This document shows positions 51,719-62,452 of a stretch of 64,000 nt of DNA, one piece after another. Within the stretch, counting starts at the first letter, position 1, and every line of letters begins with the position of its first letter. The notes under the pieces are model-generated. The model did not search any database and was not told the origin of the DNA. It worked only from the letters and a program-made list of their open reading frames with translations. Source of the stretch: Actinomycetes bacterium (GTDB lineage Bacteria > Actinomycetota > Actinomycetes > Actinomycetales > Cellulomonadaceae); NCBI GenBank assembly GCA_021778635.1, contig JAJYCD010000003.1, positions 1 to 64,000 on the forward strand. The letters run 5' to 3'. A program made the position numbers and the translations under genes.

Positions 51719-52968
51719 TGCTCGTGAGTGATGTCGGAGTGCCGGAGACCGCGGTCGCGCGTCGACCCGCGGTACGACCCAGCGCGAGGTACGTGCTGCT
51801 CCTGGGGTCGATGACCACGCTCCCGGCGATCTCGACGGACATGTACCTGCCGTCGCTTCCCGACGTCGCCCGCGACCTGCACACGAGCGCGACGGCGGCG
51901 CAGCTCACGATCACGGCGATGCTGATCGGCGGGGCTCTCGGGCAGCTCGTGATCGGTCCGCTGTCCGACCGGTTCGGACGTCGGCGCCCGGCGATGGTCG
52001 GCATCGCCCTGCACGTGGTGACCTCGCTGCTGTGCGCGGTCGCGCCCAGCATCGTCCCGATGATCGCGGCGCGGTCGATGCAGGGCTTCTTCAACGCCGC
52101 CGCGACGGTCTCCGCCATGGCGGTGATCCGGGACAGGTTCGTCGGGGCGGACGCGTCTCGGATGCTGTCGCGGCTCATGCTGGTGATCGGCGTCTCGCCG
52201 CTGTTCGCACCGTCGATCGGTGGCCTGATCGCGGGTCAGGCGGGCTGGCGCGCGGTGTTCCTCGCCCTCGCCCTCGCCGGGGTGGCGCTCTGGATCCTGC
52301 TGTGGCGGCGGATGCCGGAGACCCTGCCCCCGACGCGGCGCCGCGACGGGGGACTGCGGACCGCCCTCGGCGGGTACCGCATGCTCCTGCGAGACCGCCA
52401 CTTCGTGGCGCTCGCGGTCCTGCCCGGTCTCGGGATGGTCATCCTGATGAGCTATGTCGTCGGGTCGCCGTTCGTGCTGCGCGAGGGATTCGGACTGTCG
52501 GCGAACCAGTTCGGGCTCCTGTTCGCCGTCAACGGCATCGCGCTGGTCGGCGGCGCGCAGGTCAATGCCGCGCTCGTGCGGCGGATGGCTCCCGTGCGGA
52601 TCCTGCGCGTCGCCCTCCCGGTCTCGTTGTCCCTCACCCTGAGCCTGTTCGCCGTCGTGCACCTGCTCCCGCACCGACTCGTGCCCCTGCTCGTCGTCCT
52701 CTGGCTCCTCATGGGCACGATCAACTTCGTGCCACCCAACGCTTCCGCCCTCGCGCTCGGTCGGCACGGGGAGATCGCGGGAACGGCTGCGGCCGTCATC
52801 GGGGCGCTGCAGGCGGGTGTCGCCGGGGTGGTGAGCCCGCTCGTCGGGGTGCTGGGCGGGAATGCGGTCGCGATGGGAACGGTCATGCTCAGCGCGTCGC
52901 TGACCGCGTTGGCCGTCCTGATGATCGCGACACCGGCGTATCGGCGCGGCGGCTGGTCGGCGGCCTGA
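51718..52968 (+). CDS. Bcr/CflA-type multidrug efflux MFS transporter
   Basis: LPAISTDMYLPSLPDVARDLHTSATAAQLTITAMLIGGALGQLVIGPLSDRFGRRRP. Confidence 0.9.
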   Translation: MLVSDVGVPETAVARRPAVRPSARYVLLLGSMTTLPAISTDMYLPSLPDVARDLHTSATAAQLTITAMLIGGALGQLVIGPLSDRFGRRRPAMVGIALHVVTSLLCAVAPSIVPMIAARSMQGFFNAAATVSAMAVIRDRFVGADASRMLSRLMLVIGVSPLFAPSIGGLIAGQAGWRAVFLALALAGVALWILLWRRMPETLPPTRRRDGGLRTALGGYRMLLRDRHFVALAVLPGLGMVILMSYVVGSPFVLREGFGLSANQFGLLFAVNGIALVGGAQVNAALVRRMAPVRILRVALPVSLSLTLSLFAVVHLLPHRLVPLLVVLWLLMGTINFVPPNASALALGRHGEIAGTAAAVIGALQAGVAGVVSPLVGVLGGNAVAMGTVMLSASLTALAVLMIATPAYRRGGWSAA

Positions 52969-52970
52969 GC

Positions 52971-53120
52971 TCAGCCGAGCCCGACGGCTCCGCCGATGCC
53001 CGCGAGCACGACGAGAGCGAGCGAGGACCAGGCGGCCACCACCCACCACTCGACGGGGTGGGCGTGCTCCCCCTGGTGCCGTGCGACCTGATCCGGTTCC
53101 ATACCAGAAGACATCGGCAT
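52971..53120 (-). CDS. 49-aa single-TM small protein
   Basis: MPMSSGMEPDQVARHQGEHAHPVEWWVVAAWSSLALVVLAGIGGAVGLG*; below the ORF-track cutoff, convergent with MFS. Confidence 0.6.
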   Translation of the reverse strand: MPMSSGMEPDQVARHQGEHAHPVEWWVVAAWSSLALVVLAGIGGAVGLG

Positions 53121-53224
53121 CGCGTCGCGCGAGTACACCCCTCGGACCGAGGATTCTCGGGAAGTTCACCCGTTCTGCACAGATGCCGCGCGCTCCGTGC
53201 GGAGGTGAGCGGTCGGGCGCGGCC

Positions 53225-53707
53225 TCAGCCTGCGGCGGCGACCTGCTGCCGAAGCGTCTCGACCTGGGCGGACAGCGACCGGAGCACCGTCGCGGTGGCG
53301 GAGTCCACCCGTGCCGCGGCGGCGTCGAGGGCGGTCCTGGCCGTGGCCAGTGCAGCGTCGGCGCGGACGAGAGCCGCCTTCGAGGCGCTGGTCGGTGATC
53401 CCGACTGTGCGTCGAGGGCGCTCCGCGCCGAGGCGATCGCGTCGGTGGCGACCGAGACCGCCGCCCGAGCAGCGGGGTCGGCGCCTGCCAGGGCGGTGCG
53501 TGCCTCGTCGAGGGTGGTCGTGATCGAGGTGACCGACGTCCGAGCCTGGTCGACCTCCGTGCGGGCGCTGTCGACGGCGTTCTGGGCCCTGTCGGCGAGA
53601 CCGGCGGTCTGGGAGCAGGCGCCGAGCGCGAGGGCGAGCCCGACGGCCGACGCGGCCGACAGCGTGACGGTCCGGACCGGGCGGCGACCGGTGGCGAGGG
53701 GCCTCAT
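53225..53707 (-). CDS. secreted lipoprotein, predicted helical/coiled-coil
   Basis: MRPLATGRRPVRTVTLSAASAVGLALALGACSQ lipobox; Ala/Ser/Asp-rich helical remainder. Confidence 0.7.
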   Translation of the reverse strand: MRPLATGRRPVRTVTLSAASAVGLALALGACSQTAGLADRAQNAVDSARTEVDQARTSVTSITTTLDEARTALAGADPAARAAVSVATDAIASARSALDAQSGSPTSASKAALVRADAALATARTALDAAAARVDSATATVLRSLSAQVETLRQQVAAAG

Positions 53708-53768
53708 GTGCTCTCCTTCGACGGGGACACCGTCAGTGTGCCGGATGGAACGGGTGTGACGGACAAGG

Positions 53769-53806
53769 GTGCGCCCCGCCCGATGGTGGGATCGGGCGGG
53801 GCGCAC
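53769..53806 (-). terminator. intrinsic-type hairpin downstream of adhE, 16-bp perfect stem and 6-nt loop
   Basis: GTGCGCCCCGCCCGAT-GGTGGG-ATCGGGCGGGGCGCAC. Confidence 0.85.
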
Positions 53807-53833
53807 GGCGAGCAGACAACCGGTGGGAACCGG

Positions 53834-56605
53834 TCAGGACACGGACGTTGCCTCCGCCGGGGCGTTGTCCGCAGGTGCACCACTCACGGCACCGTGCTCT
53901 CGCACGTCCTGCTGCTCGCGGCGGCCACGAACGTCCTCGATGGAGGTGCCGTAGTAGGCCGCGGTCATGAGGTCCTTCATGTCGGCCAGCATCGGCATCC
54001 GCGGGTTCGCGGGTGCGCACTGGTCTTCGTAGGCGCCCATCGCCACCTCGTCGAGGCGACCGATGAACTCCAGCTCGTCGACGCCCTGGGCAGCGAAGGA
54101 GCCGGGGATGCCGACCTTCGAGCGCAGCGACTCGACCGCGAGGGCGTAGGACTCGACGCCCTCGGCCGGGGTGGCGGCCGGCAGGCCGAGCGACTGCGCG
54201 ATCTGCTGGAACCGCTCCGGTGCGACGTAGTTCTCGTACTTCGGCCAGCTCGTGAGCTTGGTCGGGACCTTGCCGTTGTACCGGATCACGTGGGCGAGCA
54301 GGGTCGCGTTGGTCCGGCCGTGGACGAGGTGGAACGTCGAGCCGATCACGTGTGCCATCGCGTGCACGATCCCGAGGAACGCGTTGCCGAACGCCATGCC
54401 CGCGATGGTCCCGGCGTTGTGCATCTTCTCGCGGGCGTCGGCGGTGGCCGGGTCGGACGGGTCGCCGTTGACGCTCTGGGCGAGGTTGTCGAAGATCAGG
54501 CGGATCGCCTGGAGTGCCATGCCGTCGGTGAAGTCGTTCGCGTAGACCGAGACGTACGCCTCGGTGGCGTGCGTGAGGGCGTCGAAGCCCGAGTCCGCCG
54601 CGAGCGAGGCGGGCATCTTCGAGGTGAGGATCGGGTCGATGATCGCGACGGTCGGCGTGAGCGCGTAGTCGGCGAGCGGGTACTTCTTGCCCGACTCGGT
54701 GTCCGTGATGACCGCGAACGGTGTCACCTCGGCACCGGTGCCCGACGTCGTCGGGATGCAGACCAGCTTCGCCAGGTCACCGAGCAGCGGGAAGGTGAAC
54801 GCACGCTTGCGGACGTCGAAGAACTTCTGCTTGAGGTCCGAGAAGTTGACCTCGGGGTGCTCGTAGAGCAGCCACATCACCTTCGCGGCATCCATCGGCG
54901 ACCCGCCGCCGAGCGCGATGATCGTGTCAGGGCGGAAGGCGCGCATCTCGGCCGCGCCCTTCTTCACGGTGGTGACGGACGGCTCCGGCTCGACCGAGTC
55001 GATGATCTGCAGCGAGACCTTCTCGGGACGCCGGCTCAGGACGTCGAGGATCTTGTCGACGAAGCCGAGGCGCGTCATGGTCGTGTCGGTGACGATCGTC
55101 ACCCGCGAGATGCCGGCCATGTCCGAGAGGTAGCGGATCGCGTTCGGCTCGAAGTACGTCTTGGCCGGGACCTTGAACCACTGGAGGTTGTTGTTCCGAC
55201 GGCCGATCCGCTTGATGTTCACCAGGTTGACCGCCGAGACGTTGTTCGACACCGAGTTGTGCCCGTAGGAACCGCAGCCGAGCGTGAGGGACGGGATGAA
55301 CGCGTTGTAGATGTCGCCGATCCCGCCCAGGGACGACGGCGCGTTCGCGATGATCCGGACCGCCTTGACGCGGGCGCCGAACTCCTCGACCAGTGCGTCG
55401 TCGCGGGTGTGGATCGCGGCGCTGTGGCCGAGCCCGTCGAACGCGACCATCTGCTCGGCGAGGGTGACGCCGTGCTCGGTGCTCGTCGCGCGCAGAACGG
55501 CGAGAACGGGGCAGAGCTTCTCGCGGGTGAGGGGCTCGTTCGGGCCCACCTCGCCGACCTCCGCCAGGATGATCGAGGTGTCCTCGGGGACGGAGAAGCC
55601 GGCCTGCTTGGCGATCCACGCGGGGGACTGGCCGACGACGGGCGCGTTCAGCTTCGCCTCGCCGCAGTTCTTGCCCTTCGCCTCGACCCCGAAGATGAAC
55701 TTCTCGAGGAGCGCCTTCTCCTTCTTGTTCACGCGGTAGGCGTGCAGGATCGCGAACTCGGCCATGGCGGCGTCGTAGATCTCGTCGTCGAGGATGACGG
55801 CCTGCTCGGACGCACAGATCATGCCGTTGTCGAAGGCCTTCGACAGGACGACGTCGTTGACCGCGCGCTTGAGCTTGGCGCTCTTCTCGATGTAGGCCGG
55901 GACGTTCCCCGCCCCGACGCCCAGCGCAGGCTTGCCGCACGAGTAGGCGGCCCGGACCATCGCGTTGCCTCCGGTCGCCAGGATGAGTGCGACGCCCGGG
56001 TGGTTCATCAGCTCGTTGGTCGCAGCGATCGAGGGGGCCTCGACCCACTGGATGCAGTGCTCCGGCGCGCCGGCGGCCACGGCGGCGTCCCGCACGACGC
56101 GCGCGGCGGCGACCGAGGACTCCTGCGCCGACGGGTGGAAGGCGAAGATGATCGGGTTGCGCGTCTTCAGGGCGATGAGCGACTTGAAGATGGCCGTCGA
56201 GGTCGGGTTCGTCACGGGCGTGACGCCGCAGATCACGCCGACGGGCTCGGCGATCTCCGTGATGCCGGTGATGTCGTCGCGGCTGATGATGCCGACGGTC
56301 TTGGTCGTCGCCATGCCATGCGTGACGTGCTCGCACGCGAAGATGTTCTTGACGGCCTTGTCCTCGAAGACTCCGCGGTGCGTCTCGGCGACGGCGAGCT
56401 CGGCGAGGGCACCGTGCTTGTCGAGGGCAGCGACGGCGGCCTTCTTGACGAGGTGGTCCACCTCCTCCTGGGTGAAGCGTGCGTACGCCTCGAGCGCCTT
56501 GGTGGCGTTGGCCACGAGGTCGTCGATCGGGCTGCCGCCGCTGGACAGAACCGCAGCGACAGGCGGAGTGGGCTGGGCTGTGCTCGTGCGCGAGGCTGAG
56601 GTCAC
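53834..56605 (-). CDS. adhE: bifunctional acetaldehyde-CoA/alcohol dehydrogenase
   Basis: ALDH half (GVTPVTNPTSTAIFKSLIALKTRNPI, GMICASEQAV) fused to Fe-ADH half (GGGSPMDAAKVMW, AGMAFGNAFLGIVHAMAHVIGSTFHLVHGRTNA). Confidence 0.95.
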   Translation of the reverse strand: MTSASRTSTAQPTPPVAAVLSSGGSPIDDLVANATKALEAYARFTQEEVDHLVKKAAVAALDKHGALAELAVAETHRGVFEDKAVKNIFACEHVTHGMATTKTVGIISRDDITGITEIAEPVGVICGVTPVTNPTSTAIFKSLIALKTRNPIIFAFHPSAQESSVAAARVVRDAAVAAGAPEHCIQWVEAPSIAATNELMNHPGVALILATGGNAMVRAAYSCGKPALGVGAGNVPAYIEKSAKLKRAVNDVVLSKAFDNGMICASEQAVILDDEIYDAAMAEFAILHAYRVNKKEKALLEKFIFGVEAKGKNCGEAKLNAPVVGQSPAWIAKQAGFSVPEDTSIILAEVGEVGPNEPLTREKLCPVLAVLRATSTEHGVTLAEQMVAFDGLGHSAAIHTRDDALVEEFGARVKAVRIIANAPSSLGGIGDIYNAFIPSLTLGCGSYGHNSVSNNVSAVNLVNIKRIGRRNNNLQWFKVPAKTYFEPNAIRYLSDMAGISRVTIVTDTTMTRLGFVDKILDVLSRRPEKVSLQIIDSVEPEPSVTTVKKGAAEMRAFRPDTIIALGGGSPMDAAKVMWLLYEHPEVNFSDLKQKFFDVRKRAFTFPLLGDLAKLVCIPTTSGTGAEVTPFAVITDTESGKKYPLADYALTPTVAIIDPILTSKMPASLAADSGFDALTHATEAYVSVYANDFTDGMALQAIRLIFDNLAQSVNGDPSDPATADAREKMHNAGTIAGMAFGNAFLGIVHAMAHVIGSTFHLVHGRTNATLLAHVIRYNGKVPTKLTSWPKYENYVAPERFQQIAQSLGLPAATPAEGVESYALAVESLRSKVGIPGSFAAQGVDELEFIGRLDEVAMGAYEDQCAPANPRMPMLADMKDLMTAAYYGTSIEDVRGRREQQDVREHGAVSGAPADNAPAEATSVS

Positions 56606-56794
56606 CAGTAGCTCCCGGTGTCGTGATGGAGAGGGGACGAGATCCCCGTTGACCTCGTGCACCACGCTAGGAGCGGTTCGCCCACGGACTCTGTGCCCTT
56701 GGTCCTGCCCGCGACCGGAGGCGTCCCAGGGCGGCGAGAACTCGCACGATCATGCGGTTCTTGAGGCGTGAGGCGTGAGGCGCGGGGCGAGCGA

Positions 56795-58435
56795 TCAGAC
56801 CCGGTTGAGCCACGACGACGAGAGCTGCTCCTCCTCGAGGTCGAGCTCGCGCAGCATCCGCCGCATCACGACCTCGTCGACCCGACCGGCGTCGCGCTCG
56901 CGCATGAGGGCGACGCGCTGCGCGGCGACGGTGTCCCGGCGGAGCTGTTGCAGCCGTCGGCCGTGCTCGAGAGCGGCCGGCCGGCCCGGACCTGAGTCGA
57001 CCGACGGATCGAGCGCCGTCGCGACCGCGCGCCCGCGCTGCTCGATCGCGCGCGCAAGTCCGGCCGTGAGACGTTCGGCGACCTCCGGGCCGACCGCGTA
57101 CGCGAGAGCGCCCTGCCGCGACCGCAGGACCTCGGCCGCGGCGCGGTTCGTCAGCACGCGCAGGCCCGCCTCCTGGCTCGCCTCGCGGGCAGCGTCCTCG
57201 GCGGCGCCGAGACCGAGGGCACGGATCACCCACGGGAGGCTCAGCCCCTGCATCAGCAGCGTCCCGATCGCCACGCCGTAGGCGACGAGCTGAAGGGTCG
57301 CACGGGCGGGGAAGGGCCCGTTCCCGCTCGTCACCGGGATGGCGGCGGCCGCCGCGAGCGTGACCACACCCCGCATCCCCGCCCAGGACACGACGGCGGA
57401 CTCCCGCGCCGAGAGCGAGTCCCGCGCCGGGCGATGGCTCCCGGGCAGGCGCACGTTGTCCACCCAGGCGGTCGCGAAGACGTACAGCGGTCGGACGACC
57501 ACCGTCGTGGCGAGCACCCCGAACGCGGCGACGACGGCCGTGCGCACGCCCTGGTCAGCCGCGACCACGTCACGGACGACCCACGAGAGCTGCAGGCCGA
57601 TCAACGCGAAGGTGAACGACTCGAGCACCATGTCGAACGTCGACCAGATCGGCCCCTCGTACAGGCGTGTCGCGTAACCCGCCTCCGGTGAGGTGTGACC
57701 CAGGTAGAGACCCGCGGCGACGACGGCGAGGACCCCGGAACCGCCGAGCTGCTCGGCGCCCCAGTAGCTCGCGAACGGAGTCAGCAGGCCGAGGGTGGAG
57801 GCGACGACGGCGTCGTCCAGATGCACGCGGACGACGTGCACGAGGAGGCCGACGGCCAGGCCCAGGCCGACTCCGACCACGACGGCCACCGCGAACACGC
57901 GGAAGCCGCCGGTCAGTGCCGTGGCCCCCGTAGCGACGGCCGAGATCGCGACCTTGTACAGCGTGAGCGACGTCGCGTCGTTGATCAGGCTCTCGCCGGT
58001 GAGCACCGTCGTGGCGCGCCGGGGCAGACCGAGCCGGCGACCGACCGCCGTCGCGGCCACGGCGTCGGGTGGGGCGACCACGGCGCCCAGGACGAGCGCC
58101 GCCGAGAGCGGGAGGCCCGGGATCAGCTGCGACGCGACGACCGCGACGGCCGCCGAGGTGACGAGGACGAGACCCACGCCGAGCCGGGTGATGGAGTTGA
58201 GCGACGCGCGGAAGTCCTGGTAGGAGCTCGTCAACGATGCCGAGTAGAGGAGCGGTGGGAGGACGAGCCCGAGCAGCAGGTGCGGGTTCACCTCGACGCG
58301 AGGGACGACAGGCACGAACGACACGGCGAGCCCGGTCGCGAGCACGAGCAGGTGGGCGGGCCAGCCGTAGCGACGCGCGACAGCGGTGACGGCGACCGCC
58401 CCCGCGACCAGGACGAAGAACGCCGCTTCGGACAC
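56795..58435 (-). CDS. Na+/H+ antiporter, CPA1/NhaP family
   Basis: ALVLGAVVAPPDAVAATAV, GESLINDATSLTLYK, SWAGMRGVVTLAAA. Confidence 0.9.
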   Translation of the reverse strand: MSEAAFFVLVAGAVAVTAVARRYGWPAHLLVLATGLAVSFVPVVPRVEVNPHLLLGLVLPPLLYSASLTSSYQDFRASLNSITRLGVGLVLVTSAAVAVVASQLIPGLPLSAALVLGAVVAPPDAVAATAVGRRLGLPRRATTVLTGESLINDATSLTLYKVAISAVATGATALTGGFRVFAVAVVVGVGLGLAVGLLVHVVRVHLDDAVVASTLGLLTPFASYWGAEQLGGSGVLAVVAAGLYLGHTSPEAGYATRLYEGPIWSTFDMVLESFTFALIGLQLSWVVRDVVAADQGVRTAVVAAFGVLATTVVVRPLYVFATAWVDNVRLPGSHRPARDSLSARESAVVSWAGMRGVVTLAAAAAIPVTSGNGPFPARATLQLVAYGVAIGTLLMQGLSLPWVIRALGLGAAEDAAREASQEAGLRVLTNRAAAEVLRSRQGALAYAVGPEVAERLTAGLARAIEQRGRAVATALDPSVDSGPGRPAALEHGRRLQQLRRDTVAAQRVALMRERDAGRVDEVVMRRMLRELDLEEEQLSSSWLNRV

Positions 58436-58554
58436 AAGCCCTCCTCGCCACAGCGAGATCGAAGGGCCCGCCGCGCGGCGAGTCTACGGCCGGGTGCTGG
58501 GAGACCGGGATGCCGGTGCTGCGTGCGACGCCGGTGGCGACGACGTGAAGTGGG

Positions 58555-58627
58555 TGCCCGCGAAAGGACTCGAACCTTCGACCTTCTGCTCCGGAGGCAG
58601 ACGCTCTATCCACTGAGCTACGCGGGC
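58555..58627 (-). tRNA. tRNA-Arg (anticodon CCG)
   Basis: GCCCGCGTAGCTCAGTGGATAGAGCGTCTGCCTCCGGAGCAGAAGGTCGAAGGTTCGAGTCCTTTCGCGGGCA; anticodon loop CTCCGGA; 7-bp acceptor; CCA not encoded. Confidence 0.96.
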
Positions 58628-58702
58628 CTGTGCCATGACCCCGGCACGGCTGCTGACACTACCAGCACGGACCCGGACGGACGCACCCGCGTCCGTGCGC
58701 GT

Positions 58703-59362
58703 TCAGTCGGCGTGGTCGCCGAGGAGCTCGGAGAGGTACGTCGTCACCTCGCGGGCGGCCATCGCCGCATCGCCGTCCGCAATCGCGTCGACCAGCCCGT
58801 CGTGGCTGTCGTCGCCGTGCTCGGGAGCGGTGAAGTTGAAGCGGATGTTGTCGGTGATCGCGTCGAGGAGGTTCTCGTAGAGAGACAGGAGGACGGGGTT
58901 GCGCGCCGTGATCGCGATCGTGCGGTGCAGGTCGAGGTCCGTGGAGACCATCCGCTCGAGGTCTCCCTCGCGGTAGGCCACGGCGCGCTCGTCACGGAGC
59001 CTGCGGAGCAGCGCGACGTCCGTGTCGGTCCGGCGGCGCGCGGCGAGACGGGCAGCCTCGACCTCGAGGCTGCGCCGGACCTCGACGACGTCCCGCTGCC
59101 GGGCGTCGGCGATCTCCCGACCGAACGTCGCCGCCAGCTCGGAGGCGGAGAGGACGTAGGTGCCTGAGCCCTGACGCCTCTCGAGCAGGCCGGCGTGCAC
59201 GAGGGACTGCACGGCCTCGCGCACCGTGTTGCGGCCGACCCCGAGGAGCTCGGCCAGCGCGGGTTCGGCGGGGATGCGGGATCCGACGGGCCACTCGCCC
59301 GAGCCGATCTGGGACCGGAGGCGGTGCACGGCGGCGTCGATGAGACCGGTTCGACGAGTCAT
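58703..59362 (-). CDS. GntR-family (FCD/FadR subfamily) transcriptional regulator
   Basis: LRSQIGSGEWPVGSRIPAEPALAELLGVGRNTVREAVQSLVHAGLLERRQGSGTYV. Confidence 0.92.
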   Translation of the reverse strand: MTRRTGLIDAAVHRLRSQIGSGEWPVGSRIPAEPALAELLGVGRNTVREAVQSLVHAGLLERRQGSGTYVLSASELAATFGREIADARQRDVVEVRRSLEVEAARLAARRRTDTDVALLRRLRDERAVAYREGDLERMVSTDLDLHRTIAITARNPVLLSLYENLLDAITDNIRFNFTAPEHGDDSHDGLVDAIADGDAAMAAREVTTYLSELLGDHAD

Positions 59363-59380
59363 CCCAGGTATTCTCCGAAT

Positions 59381-60760
59381 GTGAGGCGTGCTGCGAAGTC
59401 AACACCGTCCGAGCGCCTCGCGTCACCATTTCCGTCGACGCGCTCCGCAGCCGGGCGCCCGGTCGCGCCGATGTCGGGTCGATACCTCGTCCTTGCCGGC
59501 ATCGTGCTCGTCGCCCTCAACCTCAGGATCGCGGTCGCGGCGGTCTCGCCGATCCTCGACCTCGTCCGGGTGGACGTCGCACTCGACGACGCCCAGGCGG
59601 GTCTGCTCGGGACGGTCCCGGTCGGCATGTTCGCCCTCTTCGGCTCGCTCGCGCCGCTGCTCGCTCGGCGGTTCGCGATCGAGCCCGTCCTCGTCGTGGC
59701 GATGCTCGTGAGCGCGGTCGGTGAGATCGCACGCGCCGGCTCGTCCGGGCCGTGGACGTTCCTCTGCTGGTCCGCCGTCGCCCTCGCGGGGATGGGCGTC
59801 GGCAACGTCCTGCTGCCACCGCTCGTCAAGCGGTACTTCCCCGATCGGATCGGTCTGGTCACCGCGGTGTACTCGACCGCGCTCGCGGTGAGCACGATGG
59901 TGCCGCCGCTGCTCGCGGTCCCGGTGGCTCGCGCGGTCGGATGGCGGGTGTCCCTCGGCGTCTGGGCCGTGGTCGGGGTGGCGGCTGCGCTCCCGTGGGT
60001 CGCGGTGGTGCTGCGGTCGACGGTGGCCCGGCGCCGGGCACGCGTGCTCGTCGCGGCGGCGGCCGAGCTGCGGAGAGCCGAGCCCCAGGGTCTGCCCGGA
60101 CCCGGCTCGACCCAGCCGCAGGTCGAGGCTGCGGTGTCGACCGGCGCGGTCTGGCGCAGCCCGCTCGCGTGGGGCATGGCGCTCATGTTCTCGATGAACT
60201 CGCTCAACGCCTACACGATGTTCGCCTGGCTGCCGCAGATCCTCGTCGACGCCGGCATCGACGACGCGGGCGCGGGCCGCTGGCTGGCCGTGTTCTCCCT
60301 GCTCGGCATCCCGACCTCGTTCGTCGTCCCGCTGCTCGCCACCCGGATGCGCAACCCGCTGGCGATCGTGGTCGTGTTCGAGGCCTGCCTCGTGGTCGGC
60401 TACCTCGGTCTGATGCTCTCGCCCGCCTCCGGCACCGCCGCGTGGACGCTCCTCGCCGGGCTCGGCCTCGGTTCGTTCCCGCTCGCGCTCGCCCTGATGA
60501 ACCTGCGTACCCGCTCGTCAGCCGGTGCCGTCCGGCTGTCCGGGTTCAGCCAGGGCGTGGGCTACGCGGTCGCGGGGGTCGGTCCCGTCCTCGTCGGCGT
60601 CCTGCACGGGGCGACGGGCGGCTGGACGGCGCCGTTCGTCCTGCTGTTCGTGTCGTTGGCGCTGCTGCTCGCCGGCGCCGTCGTCGCGTGCCGACCGGTG
60701 ATGCTCGAGGACACCTGGGGCGGCGATCGGCAGCGTCGGCACGTGTCGCGGCGTCGGTAG
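59381..60760 (+). CDS. MFS transporter, CynX/NimT-like
   Basis: 12-TM, GRYLVLAGIVLVALNLRIAVAAVSPIL; divergent from the GntR gene; alternative ATG at 59471. Confidence 0.82.
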   Translation: MRRAAKSTPSERLASPFPSTRSAAGRPVAPMSGRYLVLAGIVLVALNLRIAVAAVSPILDLVRVDVALDDAQAGLLGTVPVGMFALFGSLAPLLARRFAIEPVLVVAMLVSAVGEIARAGSSGPWTFLCWSAVALAGMGVGNVLLPPLVKRYFPDRIGLVTAVYSTALAVSTMVPPLLAVPVARAVGWRVSLGVWAVVGVAAALPWVAVVLRSTVARRRARVLVAAAAELRRAEPQGLPGPGSTQPQVEAAVSTGAVWRSPLAWGMALMFSMNSLNAYTMFAWLPQILVDAGIDDAGAGRWLAVFSLLGIPTSFVVPLLATRMRNPLAIVVVFEACLVVGYLGLMLSPASGTAAWTLLAGLGLGSFPLALALMNLRTRSSAGAVRLSGFSQGVGYAVAGVGPVLVGVLHGATGGWTAPFVLLFVSLALLLAGAVVACRPVMLEDTWGGDRQRRHVSRRR

Positions 60761-60769
60761 GATCGACCG

Positions 60770-62452
60770 GTGACCCCCGCTGAGCTCTCCCTGGCCCTCC
60801 GTGCTGCGCTCGTGCGCGCCGTCGACGACGGCGCGGTCGACCTCGACCTCGCCGACCTGCCCGCCGAGCTGCACGTCGAGCGACCGCGCCAGCGCGAGCA
60901 CGGCGACTGGGCGACGAACATCGCGATGCAGCTCGCCAAGAAGGCCGGCGTCGCGCCACGCCTGATCGCCGAGGCCGTGGCCGTGCGCCTGCGCGAGGCT
61001 CCCGGGGTCGCAGCGGTCGACGTCGCCGGACCGGGGTTCCTCAACATCACCCTCGACACCGCGGCGGCGGGCGAGCTCGTCCGGTCGATCGTCGAGGCGG
61101 GCCCCGGTTACGGCCGCACGCAGGAGCTCGCCGGCGAGCGGGTCAACCTCGAGTTCGTCTCGGCGAACCCGACCGGGCCGATCCACATCGGCGGCGTGCG
61201 CTGGGCCGCGGTCGGCGACTCGCTCGCGCGCGTGCTGCAGGCCGCAGGCGCCGGGGTCACGCGTGAGTACTACTTCAACGACCACGGTGGTCAGATCGAC
61301 CGCTTCGCACGCTCGCTGCTCGCTCGGGCCCGCGGTGAGGAGACGCCGGAGGACGGCTACGGCGGGGCCTACATCGACGAGATCGCCGAGGCGGTCGTGG
61401 CCGGCGAGCTCGCAGCCGGACGTCCGGACCCGCGGACGCTCCCGGCGGCCGAGGCCCAGGAAGCCTTCCGGGCAGGCGGCGTCGACCGGATGTTCTCCGA
61501 GATCAAGGCGTCGCTGCACGACTTCGGCGTGGACTTCGACGTGTACTTCCACGAGGACTCGCTGCACGAGTCGGGTGCGGTCGAACGCGCCGTCGCGCGT
61601 CTGCGCGAGCTCGGGCACATCTTCGAGGCCGACGGTGCGACGTGGCTGCGGACCACCGACTTCGGCGACGACAAGGACCGGGTCATCATCAAGTCCGACG
61701 GCGAGGCCGCGTACATCGCCGCCGACCTCGCGTACTACCTCGACAAGCGGGAACGTGGCTTCGACCGCGTGATCATCATGCTCGGCGCCGACCACCACGG
61801 GTACATCGGCCGGATGATGGCGATGTGCGCGGCGTTCGGCGACGTCCCCGGGGTCAACCTCGAGATCCTGATCGGCCAGCTCGTCAACCTGCTCAAGGAC
61901 GGCAAGCCCCTGCGGATGTCCAAGCGGGCCGGCACCGTCGTCACGCTCGAGGACCTCGTCGAGCTCGTCGGGGTGGACGCCGCGCGCTACTCGCTCGCCC
62001 GCTCGTCGGCGGACTCGAGCCTGGACGTCGACCTCGACCTGCTCACCCGCGCGACGAACGAGAACCCGGTGTTCTACGTCCAGTACGCTCACGCGCGCAC
62101 CGCCAACGTGGCGCGCAACGCGGCCGACGCCGGGGTGCGCCGCGAGGACGGGTTCGACCCGTCGCTGCTCGAACACGAGAGCGAGGCCGTCCTCCTCGGC
62201 GCCCTGAGCGACTACCCGCGGGTGATCGCCCAGGCCGCACGGCTGCGCGAGCCGCACCGCGTCGCGCGGTACCTCGAGACCCTCGCCGGCTCGTACCACA
62301 AGTGGTACGACCAGAAGCGTCGCGTGCTGCCCGTCGGCGACGAGGCCGTGACCGACGCGCACCGCACCCGGCTGTGGCTGAACGACGCGACGCGGCAGGT
62401 CCTGGCGAACGGCCTGGGGCTGCTGGGCGTCGGCGCACCGGAGCGGATGTGA
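60770..62452 (+). CDS. argS: arginyl-tRNA synthetase
   Basis: [70 protein letters not shown] 6 nt after TAGGAT. Confidence 0.96.
   Translation: MTPAELSLALRAALVRAVDDGAVDLDLADLPAELHVERPRQREHGDWATNIAMQLAKKAGVAPRLIAEAVAVRLREAPGVAAVDVAGPGFLNITLDTAAAGELVRSIVEAGPGYGRTQELAGERVNLEFVSANPTGPIHIGGVRWAAVGDSLARVLQAAGAGVTREYYFNDHGGQIDRFARSLLARARGEETPEDGYGGAYIDEIAEAVVAGELAAGRPDPRTLPAAEAQEAFRAGGVDRMFSEIKASLHDFGVDFDVYFHEDSLHESGAVERAVARLRELGHIFEADGATWLRTTDFGDDKDRVIIKSDGEAAYIAADLAYYLDKRERGFDRVIIMLGADHHGYIGRMMAMCAAFGDVPGVNLEILIGQLVNLLKDGKPLRMSKRAGTVVTLEDLVELVGVDAARYSLARSSADSSLDVDLDLLTRATNENPVFYVQYAHARTANVARNAADAGVRREDGFDPSLLEHESEAVLLGALSDYPRVIAQAARLREPHRVARYLETLAGSYHKWYDQKRRVLPVGDEAVTDAHRTRLWLNDATRQVLANGLGLLGVGAPERM

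Noticed and set aside
56640-56720. DosR-like or Rex-like operator upstream of adhE
   Set aside because: Only about 9 of 14 positions match a DosR consensus by eye; too weak to claim.
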